This document shows positions 29,145 to 38,093 of a stretch of DNA of 64,000 bases, in pieces. The notes beneath the pieces are model-generated. The model worked only from the letters and a program-made list of their open reading frames with translations. It was not told the DNA's origin and made no database searches. Both the position numbers and the translations under genes were made by a program. This DNA comes from Exiguobacterium sp. AM39-5BH (GTDB lineage: Bacteria; Bacillota; Bacilli; Exiguobacteriales; Exiguobacteriaceae): assembly GCF_003467445.1 (NCBI RefSeq), contig NZ_QSGS01000001.1, positions 186,001 to 250,000 of the forward strand. The letters are read 5' to 3'. Every line of letters starts with the position of its first letter. Within the stretch, counting starts at the first letter, position 1.

Positions 29145-30254
29145 GTGGCGAAACGAGATTATTATGAAGTGCTTGGCTTAGATAAATCGGCCTCGGCACA
29201 AGACATCAAACGTGCTTATCGCAAGCTGGCACGCCAGTATCACCCTGACATCAACCAAGAGCCGGATGCGGCCGACAAGTTCAAGGAGCTCGGTGAAGCG
29301 TATGAAGTATTATCAGACGAGCAGAAACGCGCCCAATATGACCGTTTCGGTTTTGAAGGCGCCAGCCAATTCGGCGGCGGTGGCGACTTCCAAGGCGGTT
29401 TCGGAGACATCTTCGACATGTTCTTCGGTGGAGGTGGTGGACGTCGTCAAGATCCGAACGCCCCACGACGCGGAGAAGACTATCAATACGTCGTCGACCT
29501 CGATTTCATGGAGAGCGTGACCGGGAAGACGGAAATCATCGATTTAGAGATTGAAGTCGAATGCGACACGTGCATGGGCAGCGGTGCCAAACCAGGAACG
29601 AAGCCGGATACGTGTAGCCGTTGTGGCGGCAGTGGTGTCGAGACAGTTGAACAGAACACGATTCTCGGCCGGATGGTCAATCAGCGGACGTGTAGCCAAT
29701 GTCACGGGAGCGGCAAGACGATTAAAGAAAAATGTGAGACGTGTCACGGCTCTGGCCATGTGAAGAAACAGAAGCAAGTCGAAGTGAAGATTCCAGCCGG
29801 GATCGACAACGGTCAACAGATTCGTCTCTCAGGCAAAGGTGGTCCAGGCTTCAACGGCGGTCCAGCCGGGGACCTGTATATCGTCGTTCGCGTCCGAACG
29901 CATGAAATCTTCGAACGGGTCGACCAGCATATCACAATGGAGATGCCGGTCACGTTCGCCCAGGCCGCACTCGGGGCGGAACTCGAAGTGCCGACCGTGC
30001 ACGGTAAAGTGAGTCTGAAAGTTCCTGCCGGTACGCAGACCGGTTCACGATTCCGGTTGCGCGGCAAAGGGATGCCGAACGTCCGCGGCGGCGGCAACGG
30101 CGACCAGTACGTCAATATCGTCATCATGACGCCGACGAATATGACCGAACGTCAAAAGGAATTGCTCCGTGAATTTGAAGAGATCAGCGGAGAAGCAGGC
30201 GTTGAAGAACAACACGGCCTGTTCCAAAAAATGAAGAAGTTTTTTAGCCAGTAA
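29145..30254 (+). CDS. dnaJ: Chaperone DnaJ (Hsp40)
   Basis: The 369-residue co-chaperone stimulates the DnaK ATPase. It has a J domain (residues 1-70, HPD motif in YHPDINQ), a Gly/Phe-rich region (about 72-105), four zinc-binding CxxCxGxG repeats ([32 protein letters not shown], about 140-205), and C-terminal substrate-binding domains. The start is GTG behind GAGGAGAG. It is separated from dnaK by a hairpin. Confidence 0.98.
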   Translation: MAKRDYYEVLGLDKSASAQDIKRAYRKLARQYHPDINQEPDAADKFKELGEAYEVLSDEQKRAQYDRFGFEGASQFGGGGDFQGGFGDIFDMFFGGGGGRRQDPNAPRRGEDYQYVVDLDFMESVTGKTEIIDLEIEVECDTCMGSGAKPGTKPDTCSRCGGSGVETVEQNTILGRMVNQRTCSQCHGSGKTIKEKCETCHGSGHVKKQKQVEVKIPAGIDNGQQIRLSGKGGPGFNGGPAGDLYIVVRVRTHEIFERVDQHITMEMPVTFAQAALGAELEVPTVHGKVSLKVPAGTQTGSRFRLRGKGMPNVRGGGNGDQYVNIVIMTPTNMTERQKELLREFEEISGEAGVEEQHGLFQKMKKFFSQ

Positions 30255-30272
30255 AAGGAGCGTGTTCAAACA

Positions 30273-31211
30273 ATGAAATGGTCTGAAATTTGTGTCCACA
30301 CGACACAACAGGCAGTCGAAGCCGTATCGAACTTACTACATGAAGTGGGGGCACAAGGAGTCGTCATCGAGGACGTCGAAGATTACGACCAGATGATGGC
30401 CGAGGACCATTTCGGCGAGATTTGGGACGTGTCGGGCCGTGCATCGTATCCGACGTCCGGCGTCTATGTGAAAGCATACGTCCCGACCTCGGGTGATTTC
30501 CAAGACACACTCGCGGCGTTCAAAAAAGAAGTGGCCGGCTTGCGTCATGTGCTCGATATCGGCACAGGTGACGTGACGGTCGTCGAGATGGACGAAGAGG
30601 ACTGGGCCCATTCGTGGAAGCAATATTATAAGCCTGTCAAAATCTCGCAACAGCTGACGATCGTCCCACTTTGGGAAGAATACGAACCGCAACCGGAAGA
30701 GAACGTCATCTTGCTCGATCCGGGCATGGCGTTCGGGACGGGGACACATCCGACAACGATGCTCTGCATTCAAGCAATCGAGAACTATATCCGACCAGGT
30801 GACCGATTAATTGACGTCGGCACCGGGTCGGGTGTTCTCGCCATCGCCGCCGCGAAGCTCGGGGCCGAACGGGTCGAGGCGCTCGATTTGGATGCGGTCG
30901 CCGTCGAGTCGGCACGTCAAAACGTCGAGACGAACGGTGTCGGTAACGTCATCGACGTGAAGACGGGTGACTTGTTGAAAGGGATGACGGGCGAGTATGA
31001 CCTCGTCGTCGCCAATATTTTGGCCGACGTCATCATGCTGTTCATCGATGATGCATATGCGCGCGTCAAACCGGGCGGCTACTTCATCACGTCGGGTATT
31101 ATCGGACAGAAGCGGGCCGAGGTGACAGAGGCGCTCAAGGCGTCCGGATTCGCGATTGAAGAGACACGGGTCATGGAAGACTGGGTCGCCATCATCGCGA
31201 AGAAAGGATGA
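30273..31211 (+). CDS. prmA: Ribosomal protein L11 methyltransferase
   Basis: The 312-residue SAM-dependent enzyme trimethylates ribosomal protein L11. The N-terminal L11-recognition domain (about 1-95) begins MKWSEICVHTTQQAVEAV. The methyltransferase core follows: DPGMAFGTGTHPTT near residue 150, motif I IDVGTGSGVLAIAAAKLG near 178 and VANILADVI near 245. It is the usual gene after dnaJ in Bacillales and leads directly into rsmE 3 bases later. Confidence 0.96.
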   Translation: MKWSEICVHTTQQAVEAVSNLLHEVGAQGVVIEDVEDYDQMMAEDHFGEIWDVSGRASYPTSGVYVKAYVPTSGDFQDTLAAFKKEVAGLRHVLDIGTGDVTVVEMDEEDWAHSWKQYYKPVKISQQLTIVPLWEEYEPQPEENVILLDPGMAFGTGTHPTTMLCIQAIENYIRPGDRLIDVGTGSGVLAIAAAKLGAERVEALDLDAVAVESARQNVETNGVGNVIDVKTGDLLKGMTGEYDLVVANILADVIMLFIDDAYARVKPGGYFITSGIIGQKRAEVTEALKASGFAIEETRVMEDWVAIIAKKG

Positions 31212-31214
31212 GCC

Positions 31215-31960
31215 ATGCAACGATACTTTTTACCGCGTGTGTCATTTGTCAATGACACGGCCACCTTACCGGCCGACGTCGTCCATCATATCGGGACCGT
31301 GCTCCGGGAGACGCCCGGTTATCGTATGGTGCTTTTAGACGGTACCGGCCTCGAATATGAGGCTGAAGTCGTGACGCTCGAGAAGAAGACAGGCACGGCC
31401 CGTATACTTGAACGCCGTCAAGCGACGACCGAACTCCCCGTCGACGTGACGCTCGCCTATGCGCTCCCGAAAGGTGATAAAGTCGAACTCGTCGCCCAAA
31501 AAGGGACCGAGCTCGGCATGCATCACTTCTGGGTGTTCGAGTCGAAGCGCTCGGTCGCCAAATGGGACGCCAAAAAGGCACCAAAAAAATCGAACGGCTC
31601 CAAAAAATCATGCAGGAAGCGGCTGAGCAATCGTATCGTGCCGTCGTACCGATGTGCCAACACATTACAGCACGGGAATTGACGGAGCAGATGGACGCAT
31701 TCGATGCGATCGTCATCGCCTATGAGGAAGAAGCGAAGCAAGGAGAAAAAGCGGCGTTCACAACTATTCTCCAAGCACTTCAACCTGGGGCCAAACTCCT
31801 CCTCGTCGTCGGTCCGGAAGGTGGTTTTGACGAGAATGAAGTGAACGAGTGGACGGGACGCGGGGCCCAGGCCTGTGCGTTCGGACCACGCATCTTGCGA
31901 TCGGAGACGGCGCCGCTCTATGCGCTCGCCGCGCTCTCTTATGCACTTGAATTGAAGTAA
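31215..31960 (+). pseudogene. rsmE: 16S rRNA m3U1498 methyltransferase, apparent -1 frameshift
   Basis: RsmE methylates N3 of U1498 in 16S rRNA. The N-terminal PUA-like part reads from 31215 (MQRYFLPRVSF) to SVAKWDAKKAPKK. The SPOUT methyltransferase part reads in the -1 frame (IERLQKIMQEAAEQSYRA, LLLVVGPEGGFDENEV, LGPRILRSETAPLYAL-type end, here FGPRILRSETAPLYA) to a stop at 31958-31960. The break is at a run of seven A (31583-31589). Read in frame this is A_AAA_AAA, a classic -1 slippery heptamer; one extra A would also restore the frame. Joined, the product is about 248 residues, normal for the family. A sequencing undercall is the leading explanation; programmed frameshifting or slippage is the alternative. 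Confidence 0.85.
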
Positions 31961-31965
31961 CATGA

Positions 31966-31999
31966 TGAACGGCTCTCGCAGATGCGGAAGCCGTTTTTG
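31966..31999 (+). terminator. Terminator after rsmE
   Basis: AACGGCT and AGCCGTT enclose an inner CGCA/TGCG pairing, followed by TTTT. Confidence 0.82.
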
Positions 32000-32004
32000 T
32001 ATCT

Positions 32005-32041
32005 AGAAAAAACAGGCTCGCGATTGGAGCGCGAGCCTGTC
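32005..32041 (-). terminator. Terminator after the subtilase gene
   Basis: ACAGGCTCGCG (32012-32022) and CGCGAGCCTGT (32030-32040) form an 11-bp stem. On the minus strand it is followed by T6. Confidence 0.92.
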
Positions 32042-32047
32042 GAATTA

Positions 32048-35000
32048 TTATTTGACGAGTGTGATTGTCTTCGTCGTCACGTTGCCGGCGAGGTCGGTCG
32101 CCTCGAATGTGAACGTGTTTTCGCCTGACGTCACAGGAAGCGTGACTGTCTGTGTTTTCGCGAATGAACGCATCGCATAAGGTTCTTTCAATGTTTGACT
32201 GAATTTCAAGTCGCCGTTGACGACGAGTTTCACTTCGTCGAAGTTGTCTTTCACCGTCACAGCGACGTCGACCGACGTTTGTTTTTTACCAATTTTCTTC
32301 GGCAGTTTTCCAAGTTCGATGCTGGCTGGTGTCGTGTCCACGAAAATGGCTCGTTGGAAGTTGGTGACGTTTCCAGCCGCATCCTCGGCGACGAACCGTA
32401 ACTTATGGACACCGTCCGCGAACGTCCGCGTCGTGTCGAAGATGTGTTCTTTCTTCGCATCGTCCCATGTGAGCGGAACGTCAACACCGTCGACTTGGAA
32501 CGACTGGATCGCAGATGCATCTTGAATCGTTCCAGTCACCGGGATGACCGATGTCGCGTATGGCGTCAAAGCGAGCGGGGCGTTCACGAACACGCCAGGC
32601 TTATCCGCGTCTGTCGAGTAAGCGACCGTCTTCGTCGTGCTGTTGCCGGCGTGATCGACGACGCGAACGCTGACTTGATCGGCGTCACTGACGCCTGTGA
32701 ACGTATAGGCCTTGCCATCAGCTTGCTTGGCGACGGATGTTCCGTTCAAGAAATATTCGACCGAATGGATTCCAGAGAGTTCATCTTTCGCTTGGACGGC
32801 CAAGCTCTCCCCTTGCCATTTCGTCGTGAACGTCGGGTCCGTGTAATCGACTTTGACCGGGAAGCGAAGCGTCTGGGCTTGTTTTTTCATGTAATCGATG
32901 CTTCCTTCGATTTCATAGAAGTATTTGCCGGCCGGCGCTGGTTTGCCGTTCAACTGACCATCCCATGTGTAAGCGGCCGAGTAGTAATAAGGTGTGTTGG
33001 CACCGCCGTCAAAGTAGTTCTTGCGAAGCTCTTCGTCTTGGAACAACGTCCGAACGACATTGCCCGCCTCATCGACGATACGATATTTGATGTCTTTGGC
33101 GTTACGGAGCAACGAGAAAACAGGCGCGGCCACATCTTTTGAGCCATCTTTGTCCGGAGAGAAGGCAACCGCATCGGCATCGACCGATTTGTCGAGCAGC
33201 GAGCCGAGGTAGTTCCCCGTCTGATCGACCATGCCTGATGCCTCATAGAATGATCCATCCTCATAAATCGACGCATCGAAAATCGGTGCCTGCCCCCAGT
33301 CTCCTTCAAAACCGACGAACGGTACGACGAGTGACGGGTTGCCTTCAGGACCATTGACGTCCACCAAACGGACAAATCCATCGACGAAGTAACCGTTCTC
33401 AAAGACGTCTTTCGCCGCTACGAGACCGTCGAGCGTTTTTGGATTGAGCACTTTCGCTTTCGAGACGTCGAGTGCGACTTTGAGCTCTACTTTTGCGTTC
33501 GGTTTTACTTTGACATTACTGACTTTCTTACCGTTGACCGTCACTTTTGCATTCTCGAGCGCTTGGGCTTCCATCGCGTTCTGAACGAGTCCGGCGGTCT
33601 TTTCAATCGCGAGATCGGTTTGGAGTGACGAAGATACGTTATACGATACGGCCTTGTCCGACAAGTTCTCGACGACAAGCGTGAACGTCGCTTTGCTGCG
33701 GTTCAATTCTTTGAGCGCGACTTTCGCTTCTTTCGTCTTCTTCTCGTACGCGATCGCCGGTGTCGAGACGGCAGCGTGCAATTGCATGAGGCCAGCTCCA
33801 CCACGACGCGGCGTGTACGGAAGGTTCTGTTGTAACTGTTTGTTGAGCGGTCCGATATCCTTGACCGCTTTCGACGTGTTGATGAGCAAGTTCTTCGCCA
33901 TCGTCACGCGTGCCGTGCCTGTCAAATTGAAGTCGCGGTCGACGCGCTCGAGGACGAGGGCGGCTCCGCCGGCCACGTGTGGGGCGGCCATCGATGTACC
34001 GCTCATCAAGCCGTACTGGTTATCGTTCAACGTCGAGAAGATCTGCCCGCCCGGTGCTGAAATTTCTGGCTTGAAGTCAAGGTTTGGCGTCATGCCCCAC
34101 GACGTGAAGTTCGAGAGCTGGCCGGCCGCGCCGTTGACAACGCTGAGGCGATCGCCGGCAAAGCCGATTGTCATCTGTTCACCAGCGAGGAGACGTTGTT
34201 GCAACGTATTCCCGTCTTTGATGCTGAGCGAGGCCATTGGGATTTTCGGGTTCGAGAGCGCCATGCTCACATAATCACCGTGGCCGACGGCTCCGCGGAC
34301 GATGACGCCAGCCGCACCGTTCGCTTCGGCTGTCTGTTGAATGTTTGAATAGAAGTAACTGCCGTCGCGGACCGCGAGGACGATTTTTCCTTTGACGTCT
34401 TTTCCGACGTATTGGCTCGGTTGGCCGTCGCCGACATAGACAAGGTCATAGTTGCCTTGTTTGAAAGCAGGACCGTCCTGTTTTTTCCAACCGATTTTGT
34501 CTGTGGCGTCACCTGACTTGACCGAGAACGCGTCCAATTGAATTTGATCGTTCTCGAGCGAAGCGACAGATGTCGATGCCGAGCTGACACTTGGGGCACC
34601 GACGACTCCCGTGTCTGGGTTATCGGCGTACGGCAGGTCATACCCGTTTCCGAAGTAGGCCGAGTTTCCAGCCGAGATGGACATGAAGACACCGTTATCG
34701 ACGGCGCGTTGGACGGCTTGTTGTTCCGGTGAGTCCGCGTCGACGAATCCGGCCGTTGAGCCGAGACTCATGTTGATGACGTCCGCACCGAGTTTGATGG
34801 CGTCATCGATGGCTTTGATGTAAATATCGCCATATGTCGAAGCGTAGTTTGGGTCGTTACTGAATACTTTGAGCCCGAGCACTTGTGCCTCAGGAGCGAC
34901 ACCTTTCAAGCCACCGGCCGCTTCATCCCCGTTGGCAGCGACCGTACCCGAGACGTGCATCCCGTGCATCGAGGCACCAGGTGAATCGTCACGGATATCA

Positions 35001-35707
35001 TCGTTCTCATCATAATAGTTATAGGCGTATGGGACTTTCTCGTTTATGTAAGCTCCAGGCAAACCGAACGTGCTGACGGCCGTCTCGACTTCTGTTTGAG
35101 ACAATTCGGCCTTTGAGTCATCAGTGAGACGGAAATCGCGGTGGTCGGCGTCAACGCCTGTATCGATGACAGCGACGATCGTCCCTTCACCCGTAAACCC
35201 ATAATCACCCCATGTCTGCTGTGATTGGACCATGCCGTTACTCGTGACCATGTCCGGTTTGACTTCGGGACGTTCGTACTCGTTGACGACGTGGACGCTT
35301 GCGACTTCAGGCAACGCCTCGACCTTTTTGACGTCGGTCGCTGTGAGCATCGTACTGAAACCGTTGAAGACGGTCGTGAACTCTTCGAGCGTCACGGCTT
35401 TGACGCCTTTTTTCGAGATCGCAGTTTTCGCTTTCTTCTGTTCGGCTTTGACGAGCTTTTGAGCACCGTCTTTCTCCGTTTTCGTCAACTCGTTGAATTT
35501 TTTACCTTTTTTCTTGGCTTGTTCGATGGCAGGGGCCCCGACGAGTTCGACGACGACGCGTAATTTTTCATGCTTGTCGGTCGAGCTCACGCTCTGTTTG
35601 ACGGATGGCTTGGCTAGGACAGGTTCTGCGCCGAGGCCGAGTAGGCCAGGCGTCAACGCGAGGCAAGTCGCGAGGGAGACATTCAAATAAAATTTCGGTT
35701 GTGGCAA
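32048..35707 (-). CDS. Large secreted S8 family serine peptidase (subtilase)
   Basis: The 1219-residue protein starts with a signal peptide (about 1-33, ending VLA). An I9-type propeptide follows (about 45-135), then the subtilisin domain with Asp in VAVIDTGVDADH, His in MHGMHVSGTVAANG and Ser in LMSGTSMAAPHVAGG. A PA domain (about 385-510) is inserted between His and Ser. Fn3-like and Ig-like repeats fill the C-terminal half (GKYFYEIEG, DDSAGN-type VDHAGNSTT, AEDAAGNVT). The plan resembles Vpr, lactocepin and C5a-peptidase proteases. No LPxTG anchor or S-layer domain is seen, so release into the medium is likely. The start is TTG at 35707, with GGAGG 8 bases upstream; an upstream ATG has no ribosome site. 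Confidence 0.9.
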   Translation of the reverse strand: MPQPKFYLNVSLATCLALTPGLLGLGAEPVLAKPSVKQSVSSTDKHEKLRVVVELVGAPAIEQAKKKGKKFNELTKTEKDGAQKLVKAEQKKAKTAISKKGVKAVTLEEFTTVFNGFSTMLTATDVKKVEALPEVASVHVVNEYERPEVKPDMVTSNGMVQSQQTWGDYGFTGEGTIVAVIDTGVDADHRDFRLTDDSKAELSQTEVETAVSTFGLPGAYINEKVPYAYNYYDENDDIRDDSPGASMHGMHVSGTVAANGDEAAGGLKGVAPEAQVLGLKVFSNDPNYASTYGDIYIKAIDDAIKLGADVINMSLGSTAGFVDADSPEQQAVQRAVDNGVFMSISAGNSAYFGNGYDLPYADNPDTGVVGAPSVSSASTSVASLENDQIQLDAFSVKSGDATDKIGWKKQDGPAFKQGNYDLVYVGDGQPSQYVGKDVKGKIVLAVRDGSYFYSNIQQTAEANGAAGVIVRGAVGHGDYVSMALSNPKIPMASLSIKDGNTLQQRLLAGEQMTIGFAGDRLSVVNGAAGQLSNFTSWGMTPNLDFKPEISAPGGQIFSTLNDNQYGLMSGTSMAAPHVAGGAALVLERVDRDFNLTGTARVTMAKNLLINTSKAVKDIGPLNKQLQQNLPYTPRRGGAGLMQLHAAVSTPAIAYEKKTKEAKVALKELNRSKATFTLVVENLSDKAVSYNVSSSLQTDLAIEKTAGLVQNAMEAQALENAKVTVNGKKVSNVKVKPNAKVELKVALDVSKAKVLNPKTLDGLVAAKDVFENGYFVDGFVRLVDVNGPEGNPSLVVPFVGFEGDWGQAPIFDASIYEDGSFYEASGMVDQTGNYLGSLLDKSVDADAVAFSPDKDGSKDVAAPVFSLLRNAKDIKYRIVDEAGNVVRTLFQDEELRKNYFDGGANTPYYYSAAYTWDGQLNGKPAPAGKYFYEIEGSIDYMKKQAQTLRFPVKVDYTDPTFTTKWQGESLAVQAKDELSGIHSVEYFLNGTSVAKQADGKAYTFTGVSDADQVSVRVVDHAGNSTTKTVAYSTDADKPGVFVNAPLALTPYATSVIPVTGTIQDASAIQSFQVDGVDVPLTWDDAKKEHIFDTTRTFADGVHKLRFVAEDAAGNVTNFQRAIFVDTTPASIELGKLPKKIGKKQTSVDVAVTVKDNFDEVKLVVNGDLKFSQTLKEPYAMRSFAKTQTVTLPVTSGENTFTFEATDLAGNVTTKTITLVK

Positions 35708-35779
35708 TTTGGTATCCTCCAATCGTTTTTTGAAAAAATAAATCTATTTGTGGAAAATGATAGCGGATATCCAACCGAA

Positions 35780-35806
35780 AAACTCCCTATTTTTTAAACG
35801 ATAGGG
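35780..35806 (-). other. Hairpin with T-run in the subtilase leader
   Basis: On the minus strand, CCCTAT and ATAGGG (35806-35801 with 35790-35785) pair around an A/T-rich loop and are followed by AGTTTTT. It lies about 80 bases before the protease start. It might be a weak terminator or attenuator, or a chance palindrome. Confidence 0.35.
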
Positions 35807-35848
35807 TAATGAATTTGAACAAATTAAAAGATTCTGACAATTACTTTG

Positions 35849-35884
35849 GACCTATACACGTCAACATGTGGATAGGTCTTTTCT
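35849..35884 (+). terminator. Orphan terminator-like hairpin on the plus strand
   Basis: GACCTAT (35849-35855) and ATAGGTC (35872-35878), with an inner CAC/GTG, are followed by TTTTC. No recognised plus-strand gene ends here: the subtilase is transcribed away from it and yrrT begins about 165 bases later. It may end a small RNA or attenuate the yrrT operon. The rest of the 35708-36045 gap is A/T-rich and holds only the hairpin at 35780 and the motifs near 35903 and 36019. Confidence 0.5.
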
Positions 35885-35902
35885 CATTTCTTGACTTTTT
35901 GA

Positions 35903-36027
35903 TCGGAATAAGAAAAAAATCGAGCTCTTTATGAACTATATGGGCAATTCACTTGAGATTTTGTCCAGAAGTTGATACAGTCTGTAGTAGATTAATCATA
36001 TAAAACTTATCGATATAGTCGGAATAA
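35903..36027 (+). promoter_or_regulatory. Repeated TCGGAATAA motifs upstream of the cysteine salvage operon
   Basis: TCGGAATAA occurs at 35903-35911 and again at 36019-36027. A TTGATA at 35972-35977 is a possible -35 box between them, and CATATAAA near 35998 a possible -10 region. The B. subtilis yrrT operon is repressed by CymR at A/T-rich sites containing GGAAT-type cores, so the downstream copy could be a CymR-like operator. The consensus is recalled, not computed. Confidence 0.4.
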
Positions 36028-36045
36028 AGATGATGGGGTGACAGC

Positions 36046-36690
36046 ATGGGATTACAATTCATGGACATTTTTAAAGAATGGGCGTCAGAATACGACGCGA
36101 CCGTGACCGGACATGACGAGCAATATCGTGAAGTGTTCGCCGGATACGAGACGATGCTCAATGAGGTCGTCGACCAATTAGAAGGCCGGGTCATGGAATT
36201 CGGGAGCGGGACAGGAAACTTGAGCGCGAAAATTTTGGAGCGCCACGAATTGATTTCGGTCGAGCCGTCTCCAGAAATGCGCGCCGTCGCGGCCGAAAAG
36301 TTACAACTCGATATCGTCGATGGTGATTTTCTCAACTATCCGACGGACCAACCAGTCGATACGATTGTGTCGTCTTATGCATTCCATCATTTGACGGATG
36401 ACGAGAAACGGGCGGCGATTCAAAGTTACGTCGAACAGCTCGACGCCCCGCGCTTCGTCTTGCTCGATACGATGTTCGCCTCGCAAGCAGCGAAACGGGA
36501 CATCTTGGACTGGGCCGAAGCGAACGGCTATACCGATTTACTCGAGGATTTGAATCGAGAGTTTTATCCGTATACGCAAACGATTCAAGCGATGCTCGAA
36601 GCAAGCGGCTATACGGTCAGTCTCACGCAAAAGAATAAATTCGTCTGGCTCGTCGTAGCCACAAAACAAACAGGAGGAACTCAATCATGA
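36046..36690 (+). CDS. yrrT: SAM-dependent methyltransferase YrrT
   Basis: The 214-residue class I methyltransferase has motif I VMEFGSGTGNLSAKIL near residue 48, then ISVEPSPEMRAVAAEK and VSSYAFHHLTDDEK. The YrrT family is linked to the methionine-to-cysteine pathway in Bacillus; its substrate is not established. GGGGTGA precedes the ATG. The stop overlaps luxS by 4 bases (ATGA), making it the first gene of a tight four-gene operon. Confidence 0.9.
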   Translation: MGLQFMDIFKEWASEYDATVTGHDEQYREVFAGYETMLNEVVDQLEGRVMEFGSGTGNLSAKILERHELISVEPSPEMRAVAAEKLQLDIVDGDFLNYPTDQPVDTIVSSYAFHHLTDDEKRAAIQSYVEQLDAPRFVLLDTMFASQAAKRDILDWAEANGYTDLLEDLNREFYPYTQTIQAMLEASGYTVSLTQKNKFVWLVVATKQTGGTQS

Positions 36691-37154
36691 AAAGTTATAA
36701 AGTCGAAAGCTTTAATTTAGACCATACAAAAGTACAAGCGCCATACGTCCGTCTAGCCGGAGTAAAGAGAGGGACGGCCGATACGATTTATAAATATGAC
36801 ATTCGCTTCATTCAACCGAATGAGGGTCTCATGCCGATGCGCGCCGTCCATTCGCTCGAACACTTGATTGCCGAAAACAGCCGCAGCCATTCGAATCAAA
36901 TCATCGACGTCTCGCCAATGGGTTGCCAGACTGGCTTCTATTGGACGATGTTGAACGATGGGGATTACGAAGCGATGCTCGACCTCGTCGAAGCGACACT
37001 CCGCGACGCAGCAAACGCGACAGAACTTCCGGCGCAAAACCCGATTCAATGCGGAAGCGCCAACCATCACGATTTCGAGGGCGCGAAGAAGCTCGCGGCC
37101 GATATGCTCGCCAAGCGTGACGAGTGGCACATCATCTTCAAGGACGAAGCGTAA
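36687..37154 (+). CDS. luxS: S-ribosylhomocysteine lyase (LuxS)
   Basis: The 155-residue enzyme cleaves S-ribosylhomocysteine to homocysteine and the AI-2 precursor. Metal ligands are the two histidines of HSLEHL near residue 54 and the Cys in CGSANHHDFEGA near 126. In B. subtilis this operon position holds mtnN, and luxS is elsewhere. Here LuxS supplies homocysteine directly to MccA. The required nucleosidase (MtnN) is not in the window. AGGAGG precedes the ATG. Confidence 0.97.
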   Translation: MKSYKVESFNLDHTKVQAPYVRLAGVKRGTADTIYKYDIRFIQPNEGLMPMRAVHSLEHLIAENSRSHSNQIIDVSPMGCQTGFYWTMLNDGDYEAMLDLVEATLRDAANATELPAQNPIQCGSANHHDFEGAKKLAADMLAKRDEWHIIFKDEA

Positions 37155-38093
37155 ATGATTGTTCAAAGCGTCTATGAATTGATCGGGGAGACGCCTCTTC
37201 TCGAATTGCGGACGTTACCGGTGCCTCCGGGTGTCAAGGTGTACGGCAAGCTTGAGATGAGGAACCCGGGCGGAAGCGTCAAGGACCGGCTCGGTCTGCA
37301 ATTGATTGAACGGGCGCTTGAACGTGGACAACTCGAACGCGGGGGGACGGTCGTCGAACCGACGGCCGGGAACACCGGAATCGGGCTCGCGCTCGCCTGT
37401 CAACGTCACGGCATCAAGTTGATGACCGTCACCCCGGAAAAGTTCAGCCAAGAGAAGCAAGCGCTCATGAAGCTCCTCGGGGCGACCGTCGTCAACACGC
37501 CGACGGAGCTCGGAATGAAAGGCGCCATCGCGCGGGCGAAAGAGCTCGCCGAAGAACACGCCGCCTATGTGCCGGAACAGTTCTCAAATCCGGACAATCC
37601 GGACACGTACGTCGACACGCTCGCGCTCGAGCTTCAGGCCGACCTACCGCACATCGATGTCTTCGTCGCCGGGGCCGGTTCAGGCGGTACGTTCACAGGT
37701 GTCGCCAGCCAGTTGCGGCCGAACGGGACGAAGACGATCGTCGTCGAGCCGGAAGGGTCGATTTTAAATGGCGGAGCCCCAGGCCCGCACAAGACAGAAG
37801 GTATCGGCGTCGAGGCGTGGCCGGCGTTCTTGCCGCGCGACCTCGTCGACGGGATTTATACGATCACAGACGAAGAGGCGTTCTATTATGTCGCCCATCT
37901 GGCCAAGCAAGAAGGTCTGCTCGTCGGAAGCTCATCTGGAGCGGCCATCGCGGCATGCGTACAAGAAGCGGCCCGGATGACGGAAGGGATCATCGTGACG
38001 ATTTTACCGGACAGCGTCGAACGTTATTTAAGTCAAGGAATAGTCAAGGAGGCAGAATATGCGTACAAAAACAGCACTCATTCACGGCGGTAA
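37155..38093 (+). CDS. mccA: O-acetylserine-dependent cystathionine beta-synthase
   Basis: The 312-residue PLP enzyme is of the cysteine synthase family. The PLP lysine is in NPGGSVKDRLGLQ near residue 43, VEPTAGNTGIGLA near 70 is the substrate loop, and GAGSGGTFTGV binds the cofactor phosphate. Operon context (luxS upstream, mccB downstream) favours MccA, which joins homocysteine to O-acetylserine, over a plain O-acetylserine sulfhydrylase. The ATG follows the luxS stop without a gap; the end overlaps mccB by 35 bases. Confidence 0.88.
   Translation: MIVQSVYELIGETPLLELRTLPVPPGVKVYGKLEMRNPGGSVKDRLGLQLIERALERGQLERGGTVVEPTAGNTGIGLALACQRHGIKLMTVTPEKFSQEKQALMKLLGATVVNTPTELGMKGAIARAKELAEEHAAYVPEQFSNPDNPDTYVDTLALELQADLPHIDVFVAGAGSGGTFTGVASQLRPNGTKTIVVEPEGSILNGGAPGPHKTEGIGVEAWPAFLPRDLVDGIYTITDEEAFYYVAHLAKQEGLLVGSSSGAAIAACVQEAARMTEGIIVTILPDSVERYLSQGIVKEAEYAYKNSTHSRR

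Noticed and set aside
32405..33142. Long plus-strand open frame (245 codons) inside the subtilase gene
   Set aside because: It is antisense to a well-supported coding region, has low-complexity Arg/Asp/Val content, no convincing ribosome site and no recognisable domain. It is a codon-bias shadow.
35809..35940. Short plus-strand frame starting MNLNKLKDSDNYFG
   Set aside because: Only 41 codons, with the AGGG two bases from the ATG (too close), and it runs through the terminator-like hairpin. Probably chance.
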